Below, one piece after another: positions 8,949-18,027 of a stretch of DNA of 23,785 bases. The first letter of the stretch is position 1; each line of letters starts with the position of its first letter. The notes beneath the pieces are model-generated. The model saw only the letters and a program-made list of their open reading frames with translations, made no database searches and had not been told where the DNA came from. The DNA comes from Emiliania huxleyi CCMP1516 (Eukaryota; Haptophyta; Isochrysidales; Noelaerhabdaceae). The position numbers and the translations under genes are program-made. The stretch is from contig NW_005200754.1 of the NCBI RefSeq assembly GCF_000372725.1, positions 1 to 23,785 on the forward strand, given 5' to 3'.

Positions 8949-9272
8949 TCAGTCAAAGAGGTCGAAGACCTCCTCGTCCATGCCGTCATCGTCATCACTG
9001 TTGTTGTCGGGAGGCGGTCGCTCCTCGTCCACGGTGGCCCGTTCGGCGGTGGCGGTGTGGAACTGCGCAAGAGCCCGCGCCTCCAAGATCCAGACAGTCG
9101 GAGTTAGCTTGTTCCAAATGAAGTCCGAACGAGTGAGCTGGAGGAGCGCCGTGTGCAACGCAGTTGAGGTCTGGGCGACGGCGCACGGTGTGCCGCAGAC
9201 CGTGAGCCCATCGACGAAGAAGGCCTCCCAGCGATCGGTCGCGACGACCTTATACAGACTCGGGCGCGTCAT
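8949..9272 (-). CDS. Hypothetical protein with acidic C-terminus
   Basis: This 107-aa frame starts at a true ATG and has a balanced composition (YKVVATDRWEAFFVDGL, NKLTPTVWILEARALAQF), unlike the Arg/Pro/Ala-rich shadow frames around it. It ends in an acidic tail, DNNSDDDDGMDEEVFDLFD. Part of the tail recalls acidic interaction motifs, but this is not enough to assign a role. The exon-like frame at 9463-9648 on the same strand lies upstream and may belong to the same transcript. Its position among transposon debris suggests a mobile-element origin. Confidence 0.4.
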   Translation of the reverse strand: MTRPSLYKVVATDRWEAFFVDGLTVCGTPCAVAQTSTALHTALLQLTRSDFIWNKLTPTVWILEARALAQFHTATAERATVDEERPPPDNNSDDDDGMDEEVFDLFD

Positions 9273-9311
9273 CGCATGAGAGCCGCAGCGACTCGAGCGT
9301 CGCCGCGGCAG

Positions 9312-9373
9312 GGGTACGGGTAAGGTGCGTCCAGGTCTGGTCCTGGCCGCCTGCGGACGCGTCCGGGTGTTTT
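9312..9373 (+). repeat. Diverged ~60-bp direct repeat, copy 1
   Basis: It shares GGACGCGTCCGGGTGTTT and a similar upstream part (GTACGGGTAAGGTGCGTCC) with 9742-9802. The core GGACGCGTCC is itself palindromic. Confidence 0.6.
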
Positions 9374-9462
9374 TATGAGCTAGCCTTCGATGTTATGAAA
9401 CAAAGAAAGCCGACCGCCCCTCGCGTCCGGTGCTCACCGACGGCCATCCCCGTCCGCTCCCC

Positions 9463-9648
9463 TCACCCCCGGCCGCGACGGCGGCGGCGGCGTGCGCGGC
9501 CGCGCTCGCGGCGGGCCTGCTCGGCCACAACGGCGGCTGGGACCGGCGGCGTCTCGTCTAGCACTACTCGGAAGAGACGGCTAAGCGCGTCCGTGCGGTG
9601 CCCATCGTATCGCTTGATCTCCCGGTACGCGGCCTCGGGCTGGGGCAC
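9463..9648 (-). CDS. Exon-like minus-strand frame, unknown product
   Basis: The open frame has no ATG but follows a plausible 3' splice site on the minus strand (TGTGCTCGTAG before GTGCCCCAG). It encodes a protein-like N-terminal part (PQPEAAYREIKRYDGHRTDA, then LSRLFRVVLDETPPVPAAVV) and a strongly Arg-rich tail. It lies between the two copies of the 60-bp direct repeat. It could be an upstream exon of the 8949-9272 gene or a decayed gene piece. Confidence 0.3.
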   Translation of the reverse strand: MPQPEAAYREIKRYDGHRTDALSRLFRVVLDETPPVPAAVVAEQARRERGRARRRRRRGRG

Positions 9649-9741
9649 CTACGAGCACAGATACGACGTTTTGGATGTCTGCGGAGATTCTGTCTTAGCA
9701 CACACAGTGAGTCATTCGGAGTCATTCGATGGCAGGACAGC

Positions 9742-9802
9742 TGGACAGGTGCGGGTCAGGGGCGTCCCTTTTGCGACTGGTCTGGACGCGTCCGGGTGTT
9801 TA
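9742..9802 (+). repeat. Diverged ~60-bp direct repeat, copy 2
   Basis: Pairs with 9312-9373, about 430 bp away. Both copies end in the identical CGGGTGTTT followed by AT-rich sequence. Confidence 0.6.
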
Positions 9803-10282
9803 TTATCGATTATTATTCGCCGTGTAAAGAGAAATCGAGCCCCACAGCTTCATCAGCTTTCCTAGTATCCAAACGTTTTTGAGCGCAAGATATGAGGGTG
9901 GCCTAAGCAACTGAGGGAAAGCTGATCGATCGAGCCGAGCGTGCCCGCGGCCGCCTCCAAACAAACAATCTCTCTCCCTCCCCGCCTCCCGCGCAGCACC
10001 GCCGCTGGGGACCGACACGCTGCGGAATCGGATCGAGCCCATGCACCGGGCAAAGAAGGACGCTGCAGAAGCGGTTGGAGAGGCAGCCGGCGTCTGCCGT
10101 CACAACGAGTCCCAGCGCTGGTTGGACATGCGCGTCGGCTCGCCCGAGGACTGCTGTCGCGACCTTCCCGTCGTGCCGCAGCCTCCGACGAGCTCTGCAA
10201 CCGAGGAGAGTGAGGGTGCGCCTCCCCTCACTGCTGGCCTGGCTGCGCACCGCCCCACAAAGCACCCCCTCGAGCATCTCTC

Positions 10283-10435
10283 TACAAGTACAAGTGCAAG
10301 GGCGACCTTCTCCAAGTCGTCAACGCGCCCGGCGGCTCCGGCAAGACTTTAGCCTTGGCCACCCTCCTTGCGGAGCAGGAGGAGTTCCGCTCTCGGTCGG
10401 CAACGTGGCAGCTAGTCGAGGGACTCGGTAGTTGA
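10283..10435 (+). pseudogene. P-loop ATPase/helicase fragment (Pif1-like?)
   Basis: The frame contains a clear Walker A motif in a helicase-like context: KGDLLQVVNAPGGSGKTLAL, continuing to a TGA at 10433-10435. Upstream sequence that reads like protein (about 10050-10280, ending HPLEHL) is in another frame, which implies a frameshift near 10280. No Walker B or later helicase motifs follow. The context around the P-loop resembles Pif1-type helicases of eukaryotic mobile elements; this is from memory of motif style. It is best seen as a broken fragment. Confidence 0.45.
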
Positions 10436-10902
10436 AGTTGTTACCCCCCCTGAGTGAGGACAGGAGAGAGAGCTTTTGTGGTGTTGGTGTACGCAATAAC
10501 GGGACAGGGTAGTCGTTCTCTCTAGCTCCCCTTCTGGCTCTTAGCATGAGCTGCGCCGTGTGTCCGACCTCTTTTGCGCAGCAACACCTTAAACTTTTCA
10601 GGCCCTCCAAATTCGGGTCGGAGCGTAGCGGGGAGAGAGAGAGATTTTAGAGAGATTTTTGTTTGTGTTGCGGGGAGTGGGCCCCGAGTTTGAAAAACGG
10701 ACGCTTGCGTCCTAGCCTCCAACAACGCCTCCCCGGCGCAGAGGGGCCCCCGGAGGGCTGCACAACCGCTCCACGCCACGCCGCTTGCGGCGGTCCTCTC
10801 CCAGCTCGCGGCGCACTTGGAGCACTTGGAGCACTTCGCGGTATTTCTTATTTTACAACTGTAGTGAGCCTGCGCGGCAGGTAGCTGCAGAGGTATACAA
10901 AT
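10436..10902. other. Upstream region of the translocator gene, no gene seen
   Basis: It contains GAGAGA/TTTTAGAGAG runs near 10635-10665 and CACTTGGAG tandem copies at about 10812-10836. A TATA-like GTATACAAATA lies at 10893-10903, directly before the first ATG. If it is a true TATA box, transcription would begin after that ATG and the next in-frame ATG (10921) would be used. Confidence 0.4.
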
Positions 10903-13191
10903 ATGGCGAAATCCTCCTCGATGGCCGACAAGCTGGCCCTAGTGCTGCTGTACGTCTTCTGGTGACCGCTCGCCCGGAGCCCGGTCGTTGCAGCCACTCT
11001 CGGCTCCCACCACACACGCTGACAGCCGCTGCGCGCCGAGCAGGTTCGTCGGCAACTACTACTACAATCTCTACAACAAGCAGGCCTCGATGAAGGCGGG
11101 CGGCAAGGACGGCGGCCTCACGGTCACCATCTCGGTCATGCAGATTGTCGTGTGCGCCGCGTGGGCAATGGGCCTGTGGCTGATCCGGCGCAACCCGACG
11201 CCGCTGCTGGGGCTGAAGGCGCCTGCGCCGCAGCCGCTGCCGGCCATCACCAAGGCGGACGTCATCAGCCTCCTCCCGCTCACCTTCTGCTACGCCTTTG
11301 CCCACACTGCGGGAGTCGTCGCCCTTACCGCCGGCTCGCCTGCCTTTGGACAAATTGTCAAGGTCGCCTCCGCCCGCCACTATACCACGGCGCCACCAGA
11401 GCCACCACCACCGCCTTCTCCACCGCCGCCACCGCTGCCGCCAACACCGCGCCACCGCCGATCCACCGCCGCCGCCCGCGCCCGCGGTTTCCCCCCCCCC
11501 CCCCCCCCTCTCTTCCCCCTTTCCTTTCCCGAGGAGCTGGCAGCCCGTGCCGCCGCCTGTGCTCGCTCGCTACCACGAGGTTGTTCCACGAGGGCCCGTG
11601 AGCGGTCGCCGTGAGCGTAGGCCGCGGAGCCGGTCTTTGCCGCCGTCATCAACACCCTCTTCTACGCCAAGTCGCCCTCGCTCGCAAAGTGGTGCGTGCT
11701 GCCGGTGATTGTCGGCGGCGTCGCCATCTCGACGCTTAAAAAGGAGAGCGACGGATCGTACTCGGTGCCGGCGAGATGCGGCGAGATGTAGAGATGGCCC
11801 GAGATCGCCCGAGATCGCCCTCGCAGATGGCGCGAGGTGGCGCGAGCTGACGCGAGGCGACGCGAGCACCCAGGTGCCGCTCGATCTGTACGTGCTCGCC
11901 TTTGGCTCCGTCAACAACGTCTTTGCCGCGTTCAAGGGGTCCGAGAACCACAGGGCGAGGGCCTAGATGGAGGGCACAGACGCATCCTACTTCACGCGAC
12001 GCTCGCAAGTTAGCGCGCGAGACCGCAGTCGCCCGCGCTCACGAAACGCACACAAGACCGCAGGCGATGGCCGCGCCCGGCCTTAAGGACAGGATCGGCG
12101 GCGTGGGGAACCAGTTCGCCCTCACCAACGTCCTCTCGCTTGTCTTCCTGGCGCCATGCCAGCGTGGTGCTGTCCGAGAGGGCCCGAGACTCCGCGAGAG
12201 GACCCGAGACTTGGCCGGCGCAGGTGCCGTGTATGGTCCTGTCCGAGGGCGCCAACTGGCCCAAGTTCGTCGACCTCTTCACCAACGACGACGCCTTCCG
12301 GTGGGGCGCTGTGCATGTGGGCATCTCGGGCCACCCTCGGTTCGCCCTCGGGCCACCCTCGCGTCACTCTCGAGTAGGTGGAACTTGTGCCTCTCGGGCA
12401 TCACATTCTACCTCTACAACGAGCTCGCAACCATGACCATCAAGGCCACCGCCACATCTCCCCACATCTCCCCACATCTCCCCACATCTCCCCACATCTC
12501 CCCATAAGCTCGCAACCATGACCATCAAGGCCACCGCCACATCTCCCCACATCTCCCCACATCTCCCCATAGCTCGCAACCATGACCATCAAGGCCACCG
12601 CCACATCTCCCCACATCTCCCCACATCTCCCCATAAGCTCGCAACCATGACCATCAAGGCCACCGCCACATCTCCCCACATCTCCCCACATCTCCCCCAC
12701 ATCTCCCCATAAGCTCGCAACCATGACCATCAAGGTGCAATCTCCCCCACATCTCCCCCACATCTCCCCACATCTCCCCTGATCTCTTCCGCCACCTCAA
12801 GGCCACCGGCGCGGTCACCGCGTCCGTCGCAAACACGGCCAAGCGCGCCATCGTCATCGTCGGCATGGCCATCGCGCTGGGCATCCCGCCCGGAGCGAGG
12901 GAGAGGGGCGCGCCCCGGGCCATGTCCTGGACACGTCCGAGACATGTCCCCACAGGCAACCCGCTCAAGCTCGAGGAGAAGGTGGGCGCATCGACGGCGA
13001 TCGCGGGCGTCTTCATCTATTCGGTCATCGACGAGCTCCTCGGCAAGAAGGGCGCCGGCGCTGGGCCAAAGGTCAACAACCCGATGGCGAGCCCCGCCAT
13101 GTCGACCCGCTCGAGGACGAAGAAGGCGCCTCGTGTAGCCCAGTGCCTTGGGGTCGAGCAGACGGCTCGCCCCCTCCCTGAGCCGCGGTAG
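10903..13191 (+). CDS. Triose-phosphate/phosphate-translocator family protein (NST/TPT, DMT superfamily), nine exons
   Basis: The family exchanges phosphorylated C3, C5 or C6 compounds for phosphate across plastid membranes; relatives move nucleotide sugars. Exons: 10903-10961, 11044-11362, 11621-11764, 11874-11954, 12064-12150, 12224-12300, 12378-12444, 12802-12880, 12956-13191, in frame, 382 aa. Family signatures in order: YYYNLYNKQ, FAHTAGVVALTAGSPAFGQI, VKAAEPVFAAVI, VIVGGVAISTLKKES, NNVFAAFKG, IGGVGNQFALTNVLS, FYLYNELATMTI, VTASVANTAKRAIVIVG and the final GVFIYS helix. The KR pair after ANTA matches the substrate-binding region of plastid translocators. Only about 20 residues precede the first conserved helix, so no plastid targeting peptide is visible; an upstream exon could supply it. 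Introns 4, 5, 7 and 8 start with GC. Which substrate is moved cannot be told. Confidence 0.85.
11491..11508 (+). repeat. 18-nt poly-C tract in translocator intron 2
   Basis: The run of C lies in a long C/T-rich stretch of the 258-nt second intron, so it may act as or lengthen a polypyrimidine tract. Length is likely to vary and sequencing error is possible. Confidence 0.85.
12422..12801 (+). repeat. Five-copy exon-edge/decamer cassette spanning exon 7 and intron 7 of the translocator
   Basis: AGCTCGCAACCATGACCATC + AAGG occurs at 12422-12445 (the real exon end), 12507-12530, 12571-12594, 12636-12659 and 12712-12735. Copies are separated by CACATCTCCC repeats. Each intronic copy is preceded by CATAAG or CATAG and followed by GCCACCGC, except the last, which is followed by a canonical GTGCAA. 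Confidence 0.9.
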
Positions 13192-14732
13192 CCGCCACCC
13201 CTCGAGAGGAGCCAGGGGGGCGCCGCACTCCACCACGCGCACCTCGGGCCTCACACTGACAGCGGGGGCGGCCAGAACTGTCCTGTCCCCGCGCGAGCGC
13301 GCGGAGACGCTTCCCTGATCCTTGCCCCTGCCCTTTCCAGGTGGCGTGAGCTGAGGCCGGGCACTCCCCCACGCCCGTCCTCCTGCCCGAATACCTAGCC
13401 AGCCGCTCTCCGCTCCCCGAGCCTCGCCCTCGCTCTCTCCCCGCGCCACCACGAGCTCGCGCGGGCGGGGGAGGGGGGAGGGGGGGACTTTCTCTCCTTG
13501 CATCGTACACACAATTTGGGCGCCGCGCACCGCTGCTCCAGGTTGCGTGGTATTGCGTTACCGACTGGGCCGCGAGTCGCTCAGCGCGGCGCGGCTCTTT
13601 CCGTCAGTACACGGCCGGGGCGCATATACGTAGAATGTCGCGCCGGGGGACGGGCAATCTGACTCGTTAAGAAACTAGAGAGGCCGTTCATTCATTCTTG
13701 TGGTATGTGGACGGTCCAAACTGCTAAAACTGGTCACGCGGCAGCAGCGCAGCAGCCGGCGCCAGCCGGAGGCGGAGCCGCGGCACACCGCACACCGGAC
13801 ACCGCACAGGGGGTGGCAGGGAGGAAATTGACAAATGAACAGCCGACCGACAGCGGACCATGCAGCGGTGAGAGCGGACAGCGACAGGGCGTCCCAGGCC
13901 GTCACACACCCTCCCGTGCTCACACGCCGTACACCGTCACCGACTCCGAGGGCGACGCGAACACGAACACGCGTGACACCCTTGGAGACTGCCCGCAAAC
14001 TGTCATGAAATTCTTCTTTCAGTGTGTGTACCTGTCTGTGTTTTACAGTTGGTGCCAGTGGCGGTAGTGCGGCGCCCAGGGGCCAGACCCGTCCCCAGTG
14101 TTTTACGTTGAATTCTTCTTCATGGTGTACCTGTGTTAGTGCAAGTGCGCGCCAGTCAGGCGCCAGTCCCGTGCCCAGTAAAGAAAGGACATACAAACCC
14201 AAAGGAGGGATGGGAGGAACCGTGCACTGACGGTCGGCCGTCAGAAACCACATGGATCGCGTCACACCAATCCTCGCTACCCAACGCGGCCAAAGGATAT
14301 CCACCTCGAGAACCTCGACAGAGGATGGGAGGACGTCATAAATAAATAAATAAAACGGGCACGCCAAACGAGGGGTGGGAGAAGGACAGGCTCTGGGGGG
14401 GCGCGGGGCCCCCCGGAGGCACCGTGCGCCGCGCAGCAGTGCGGAAACGGGGCTCCGGCGCTCATACTCGCTCATACCACCGACTTCCCGATTAAGTACG
14501 GTTAAGTAGAGGGCAGATTTGGAGAGATCTCGAGGAGTACATACAGATAGACCCTCTAACCATAGGAAAACTCTAACCTGATCGGTCGTACTGACCGCCG
14601 ACACATTACTCCAGACAGCAGACTGTGACCGTGTACGCGGCGCCGGGCCGGCGGGCGGGAGGCGGGAAGTGCGGCGCGGACGAGCCACGAGGGAGCGAAG
14701 CGAGCCGCGAGGGAGCGAAGCGAGCCTACACT
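13192..14732. other. Long stretch with no supported gene
   Basis: Contents seen: a G-rich run near 13465-13490 (possible G-quadruplex); a tandem duplication in which about 14009-14099 is repeated, diverged, at 14110-14179 (AATTCTTCTT...GTGTACCTGT...CGCCAGTCCCGT); the ATAA-tailed repeat at 14324-14390; and two tandem copies of a 20-mer CGAGCCRCGAGGGAGCGAAG at 14681-14726 just beyond the stop codon of the protease gene. A 337-codon minus-strand frame at 13675-14688 shows no protein-like features. Confidence 0.5.
14324..14390 (+). repeat. ATAA-tailed flanking repeat, copy 1
   Basis: GATGGGAGGACGTCATAAAT, continuing as an (AAAT)n run, is shared with 17778-17849. Similarity goes on past the run (AACGGGCACGCC...GGACAGG against AACGGACATCCC...GGACAGA). 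Direct orientation, about 3.45 kb apart, on either side of the protease gene. Confidence 0.75.
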
Positions 14733-17288
14733 CTACACAAAGCTGCGCACCTCACCCCGCAGCAGCTCGTACGTGTGCGCGTCGCGCCACCTCTCCATCT
14801 GAAATTGCGACGGCGCCGTCGGCAGCTTGACGCCGTGCCGGAGGCACCGTGCGATGAGACACGGGAAGAGGCCACAGTCGAAGGCGTTTGGCTGCTTCGG
14901 GGAGCACGCCCTGAGCGATCCGATGGCCCAGCCACCAAAGTCGAAGGGCTCGCCACGCAGCTCGCGCGAGGCGATGTCCATGAAGCCGCACACGTGCTTG
15001 ACAAAGTCCTCGTGCTGACCCGACATCGAGTCGGCTGAGAAGATGCTCCTCGACTCAAAGTCGACGACGACGCAAGTCCAGTGAAAGTTGTGAACGTGCG
15101 GAAAGATCAAGGCTGAGAAAGAAAAGAGAGCCTCCCTCATGTCGAGCCTCCTTACAATCCGACGAACCGACTCAACAGTAAACTCACCGTGCGTTCCAGC
15201 CAGCTTCTTTGTCGTCAATGCATCGATCCCACGGACCTTGCGCTCGTGGCGATCCTCCCTGGCCAAACTACTGTGGAGGGCGGCAAACCACGCATTGACA
15301 AGCTCATCGTTGAGGTAGTTGCAGGTGAGGTCCTGCCGCAGCTCTGCCTCTGAAATGAGGCCTTTCGGTCGAAGTCGGGCGAAGCTGTCCTTGTTCACCA
15401 CGTAGTTGTTGATCGTCACATCCACCAATTCGGTATTCGTGGTTCTCGCCTGTTGCGTGCGACGCACCTCCGCGAAGGTGGCTTGTGCCTCCAGCTCTCG
15501 GGGCGGATTCAGCCTCGAGAATCGCATCGATAGTTTGTCTTGGATGATGCCTAGCATCGCCGCCGCGGGCTGCAGAGTGATCTCCGGCAGCTTCGCCACA
15601 AAGTCCTTGAGGGGTGTCGCGCCGGGTGGTAGGAGCGAGGCAGCAGCCTGCTCTGGAGAGGGCTCACGATCAGGAGGGGACGGGGCAGGCGCCGCTGCAG
15701 CTGGCGCCTCGGCCATAGGCACATCATCCGTGCGAGCCGGGCTCTCCGGCCCAGGTGACGGCTCTCGCTTCGATGGAGACGCCGACGGCGGGAGTGATGG
15801 CTCAGCGGGTGATGACGTTGCTGCTCCAGCGTTGGCGTCAAGCTGCGAGGAGTGTGAGGAGGGGGCGTGCGGGCGGGCCTCCTCGGCGTCTGAGTCAGGA
15901 GCCGCGTGACGAGCATCAGCAGCGGCAGCACGACTAGCATGGCGAGCGTTGCGCTCATTAGTGGCAGCAGCTGCGACGCGCGCAGCCGCCGCGTCGGCGT
16001 CAGGCTGCCCCGCCGTCGCCTTGGAGCTGCGGCGAGACGTGGATGGTCCGGCTGTAGCGGCCTTGTCAGATTCCTCGAGCCGCTCGATCAACGCGGCCTT
16101 CTTGCCGCTCCTTGAGAGGCCGCGCTGGAAGAGCAGTTCCTTGAGCTCGTTCACTTTCATCGCCATGTAGCCCTCGCTCTCCTCATCCCTCGCAGCCTTT
16201 GAGGATGGCTTAGGCGCAGCCGCCTGCAAGAGCGCGAGCGTCTCGTCGAGAGATTCGAGCGTCTCCTTCGCATCGACGAGCGAGTAGATGCCGTCGGCGT
16301 CAGAGGTGAGCGAGACGGGCGAGATGAAGGCGTGCATCGGCTGCCTCTTTTGCCGCTCGCTCGTCGAGGCGGTCAGCGTCGCGTACCGGTACTCAGTTCG
16401 AGAGTCTCCCACGGGCTCGTACCACTCGGCCACCACTGTCACGCCCTTTGGCAGCTTGTCCAAGGGGAGGGGCTCGCGCCGCAGCTGCGCTCCCTGGTAG
16501 ATGGTGGTGACGCGGCCAAGCCACCACTTGAAGACCTGCTTTCCGAGCGGACCCGAGAGGAAGGCCATCGCAAAGTCGTCTCCCGGCCGAAGATAGCGAG
16601 GCGCCTCCTCCTCGCCATCGGCGACATCTGCCGCGCTGCTCGACGCAGCCTCAGACTGCGGCGGCTCCGTCGCTCCGGTTGCAGGCGCCGCCTCCGAGGG
16701 GCCCCGCCGCACCGCCCCCTGCCGCTTCTGGATCTGGCTGGCGCCCTGACGTACACGTTGGAGTCGGTCTCGCGACAGCCTGCCCCCTCGCTTCACGCGG
16801 TTGAACTCGGCGACCACAGCTCGCTTGTATCCCACGCCGCCGCCGGGCAGCGCGAGGGTCGGGTCGGTGCGCCGCTGAGGCTGCGGCGCCGCCGGCTCGG
16901 CCGCGCCACCCTCGGCTGAATCTGACTCCTCCTCCTTCTCCTCGAGGCGCGCGATTGCGTCCTCCAGCCGCCGAGCGTCGACCGCGTCGATGCGCTGCAT
17001 CTCGCGCACCTCCTCCGGCTCGGAGGACCCGTGCACGTCCGGCTCCGCGGGCAGGCCCTCGAGGTCGAGCTCGTCATCATCATCGCCGTCGTCGTCGTCA
17101 TCGTCGTCATCGTCGTCACTGCCGCCGCCATCGCCGCCGCCGCCGCTGCCGCCGTCGTCGCCTCCGCCGCCTCCGCCGCCTCCGCCGCCCGCCTCGGCAG
17201 CGGCGGTGCCGTCCACCTCTGAACCATCAGAAGTGCGCATACAAAGAACGCGCAGATGGATGCTAGATCGCACCAGAAGCAGCCCCAT
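14733..17288 (-). CDS. Intronless SAP-domain Ulp1-type (C48) cysteine protease
   Basis: Ulp1/SENP proteases remove SUMO-like tags; this fold also occurs in proteins of mobile elements. The first in-frame ATG is at 17288 (851 aa); a second at 17240 would give 835 aa. From N to C: poly-Gly and Asp-rich stretches (about residues 35-75); an unknown segment containing FKWWLGRVTTIYQG and VVAEWYEP, perhaps a reader domain; a SAP-like DNA-binding helix pair at about 373-410 (VNELKELLFQRGLSRSGKKA, LIERLEE); a long Ala/Ser/Pro linker; and the C-terminal protease. Catalytic residues are all present: His736 (NFHWTCVVVD), Asp753 (SADSM), Gln799 and Cys805 (PKQPNAFDCGLF). A 2.5-kb uninterrupted frame among intron-dense genes, flanked by direct repeats, suggests a transposed or retrocopied gene. 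Cellular SUMO protease is the alternative. Confidence 0.85.
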   Translation of the reverse strand: MGLLLVRSSIHLRVLCMRTSDGSEVDGTAAAEAGGGGGGGGGGDDGGSGGGGDGGGSDDDDDDDDDDGDDDDELDLEGLPAEPDVHGSSEPEEVREMQRIDAVDARRLEDAIARLEEKEEESDSAEGGAAEPAAPQPQRRTDPTLALPGGGVGYKRAVVAEFNRVKRGGRLSRDRLQRVRQGASQIQKRQGAVRRGPSEAAPATGATEPPQSEAASSSAADVADGEEEAPRYLRPGDDFAMAFLSGPLGKQVFKWWLGRVTTIYQGAQLRREPLPLDKLPKGVTVVAEWYEPVGDSRTEYRYATLTASTSERQKRQPMHAFISPVSLTSDADGIYSLVDAKETLESLDETLALLQAAAPKPSSKAARDEESEGYMAMKVNELKELLFQRGLSRSGKKAALIERLEESDKAATAGPSTSRRSSKATAGQPDADAAAARVAAAATNERNARHASRAAAADARHAAPDSDAEEARPHAPSSHSSQLDANAGAATSSPAEPSLPPSASPSKREPSPGPESPARTDDVPMAEAPAAAAPAPSPPDREPSPEQAAASLLPPGATPLKDFVAKLPEITLQPAAAMLGIIQDKLSMRFSRLNPPRELEAQATFAEVRRTQQARTTNTELVDVTINNYVVNKDSFARLRPKGLISEAELRQDLTCNYLNDELVNAWFAALHSSLAREDRHERKVRGIDALTTKKLAGTHGEFTVESVRRIVRRLDMREALFSFSALIFPHVHNFHWTCVVVDFESRSIFSADSMSGQHEDFVKHVCGFMDIASRELRGEPFDFGGWAIGSLRACSPKQPNAFDCGLFPCLIARCLRHGVKLPTAPSQFQMERWRDAHTYELLRGEVRSFV

Positions 17289-17640
17289 GAGAAAGCTTTG
17301 AGTCCCGTTGATGGTGACATCGCCGCCGAGCTTGTGCGTGGCCCTCGCGAGCCATTGCCGCGCGGTCGCCTCCGCCCTGAAGACCCGCGCATCGAGGCAA
17401 AGACGGGGCTCGACCTGAAAAGTTTGAGAACTTGAGCACGGTACGCGATGATCCGCTACATAAAGTTGGTCCACGTTGGCGTGCTCCGATGTCCGGAGCC
17501 GGTCGCGCGGCGCCGACGGCAGTCCTGGGCGCGCAAAGTGCGAGAGAGACGAGCCCCGACCGAGACCGAACCGTCCACGAAGCGCCCGTCGGGCGAGCAA
17601 ATTTTGCCGAAAAACAAAGAAAATCCGCAAAATTTTCTTC

Positions 17641-17717
17641 GCGGGGCTCTGCCCCGCACCCCGCCAGGGCTCCCGCCCTGGACCCCATCGCCCCCCCGCA
17701 TGGGTACCCCCTAGGGG
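17641..17717. repeat. Cluster of GC-rich hairpins
   Basis: Three adjacent inverted repeats: GCGGGGCTCTGCCCCGC (17641-17657), CCAGGGCTCCCGCCCTGG (17664-17681) and CCCCTAGGGG (17708-17717). On the minus strand they lie upstream of the protease ORF. Similar GGGGCTCTGCCCC hairpins are, in my recollection, common dispersed repeats in some algal genomes. Confidence 0.75.
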
Positions 17718-17777
17718 CCCCGCGCCCCCCCAGAGAGGACAGGGTCCCCACCTGCACGAGCAGGATCTTGTAAGGAC

Positions 17778-17849
17778 GATGGGAGGACGTCATAAATAAA
17801 TAAATAAATATAACGGACATCCCAAGCTAGGGCTGGGTCGAGGACAGAC
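17778..17849 (+). repeat. ATAA-tailed flanking repeat, copy 2
   Basis: Direct copy of 14324-14390, with a slightly longer AAAT run. The tetranucleotide tail after a conserved end resembles the 3' end of a LINE or SINE. Confidence 0.75.
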
Positions 17850-18027
17850 ACGTCCCCACCTTTGCAGGATTTTGCAAAAGCGAGGGGGGAGGGCGCATCG
17901 CCGCGCGGAGAGGGCTGGGCACAGGGCACAGGGGATCTCTCTCGCACAGGATATGCACTCGGCGGCACGAGGGCAAGGCTGGGCGTCCTATGTTTGTGCT
18001 CCCCCCCGGACCCCTCGCTCTCGGGCA

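Larger units (their letters stand above)
17289..18027. other. Region between the two minus-strand ORFs, no gene called
   Basis: The protease frame stays open without ATG up to about 17630, so an unannotated 5' exon is possible. It also holds the GC-rich hairpins (17641-17717) and the second ATAA-tailed repeat. A CT-rich stretch with CCCCCCCC lies near 18000-18010. Confidence 0.4.

Noticed and set aside
10853..11455. 200-codon minus-strand frame opposite translocator exon 2
   Set aside because: It is antisense to exons that match the translocator family along their length.
12440..12763. Minus-strand GEMWGDVGRC repeat protein
   Set aside because: It is the reverse translation of the same decamers; no independent evidence for a gene.
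12730..13530. 266-codon minus-strand frame
   Set aside because: It overlaps translocator exons 8 and 9 antisense and has a low-complexity, Arg/Gly-rich sequence.
13675..14688. 337-codon minus-strand open frame
   Set aside because: It has no recognisable domain, crosses two unrelated repeats including the AAAT run, and has irregular composition; long chance frames are common at this GC content.
14733..17288. Viral maturation protease (adenain-type) as part of an integrated virus
   Set aside because: The fold is related, but no capsid, packaging ATPase or polymerase gene is nearby, and the SAP domain and long linkers fit a cellular or transposon protein better.
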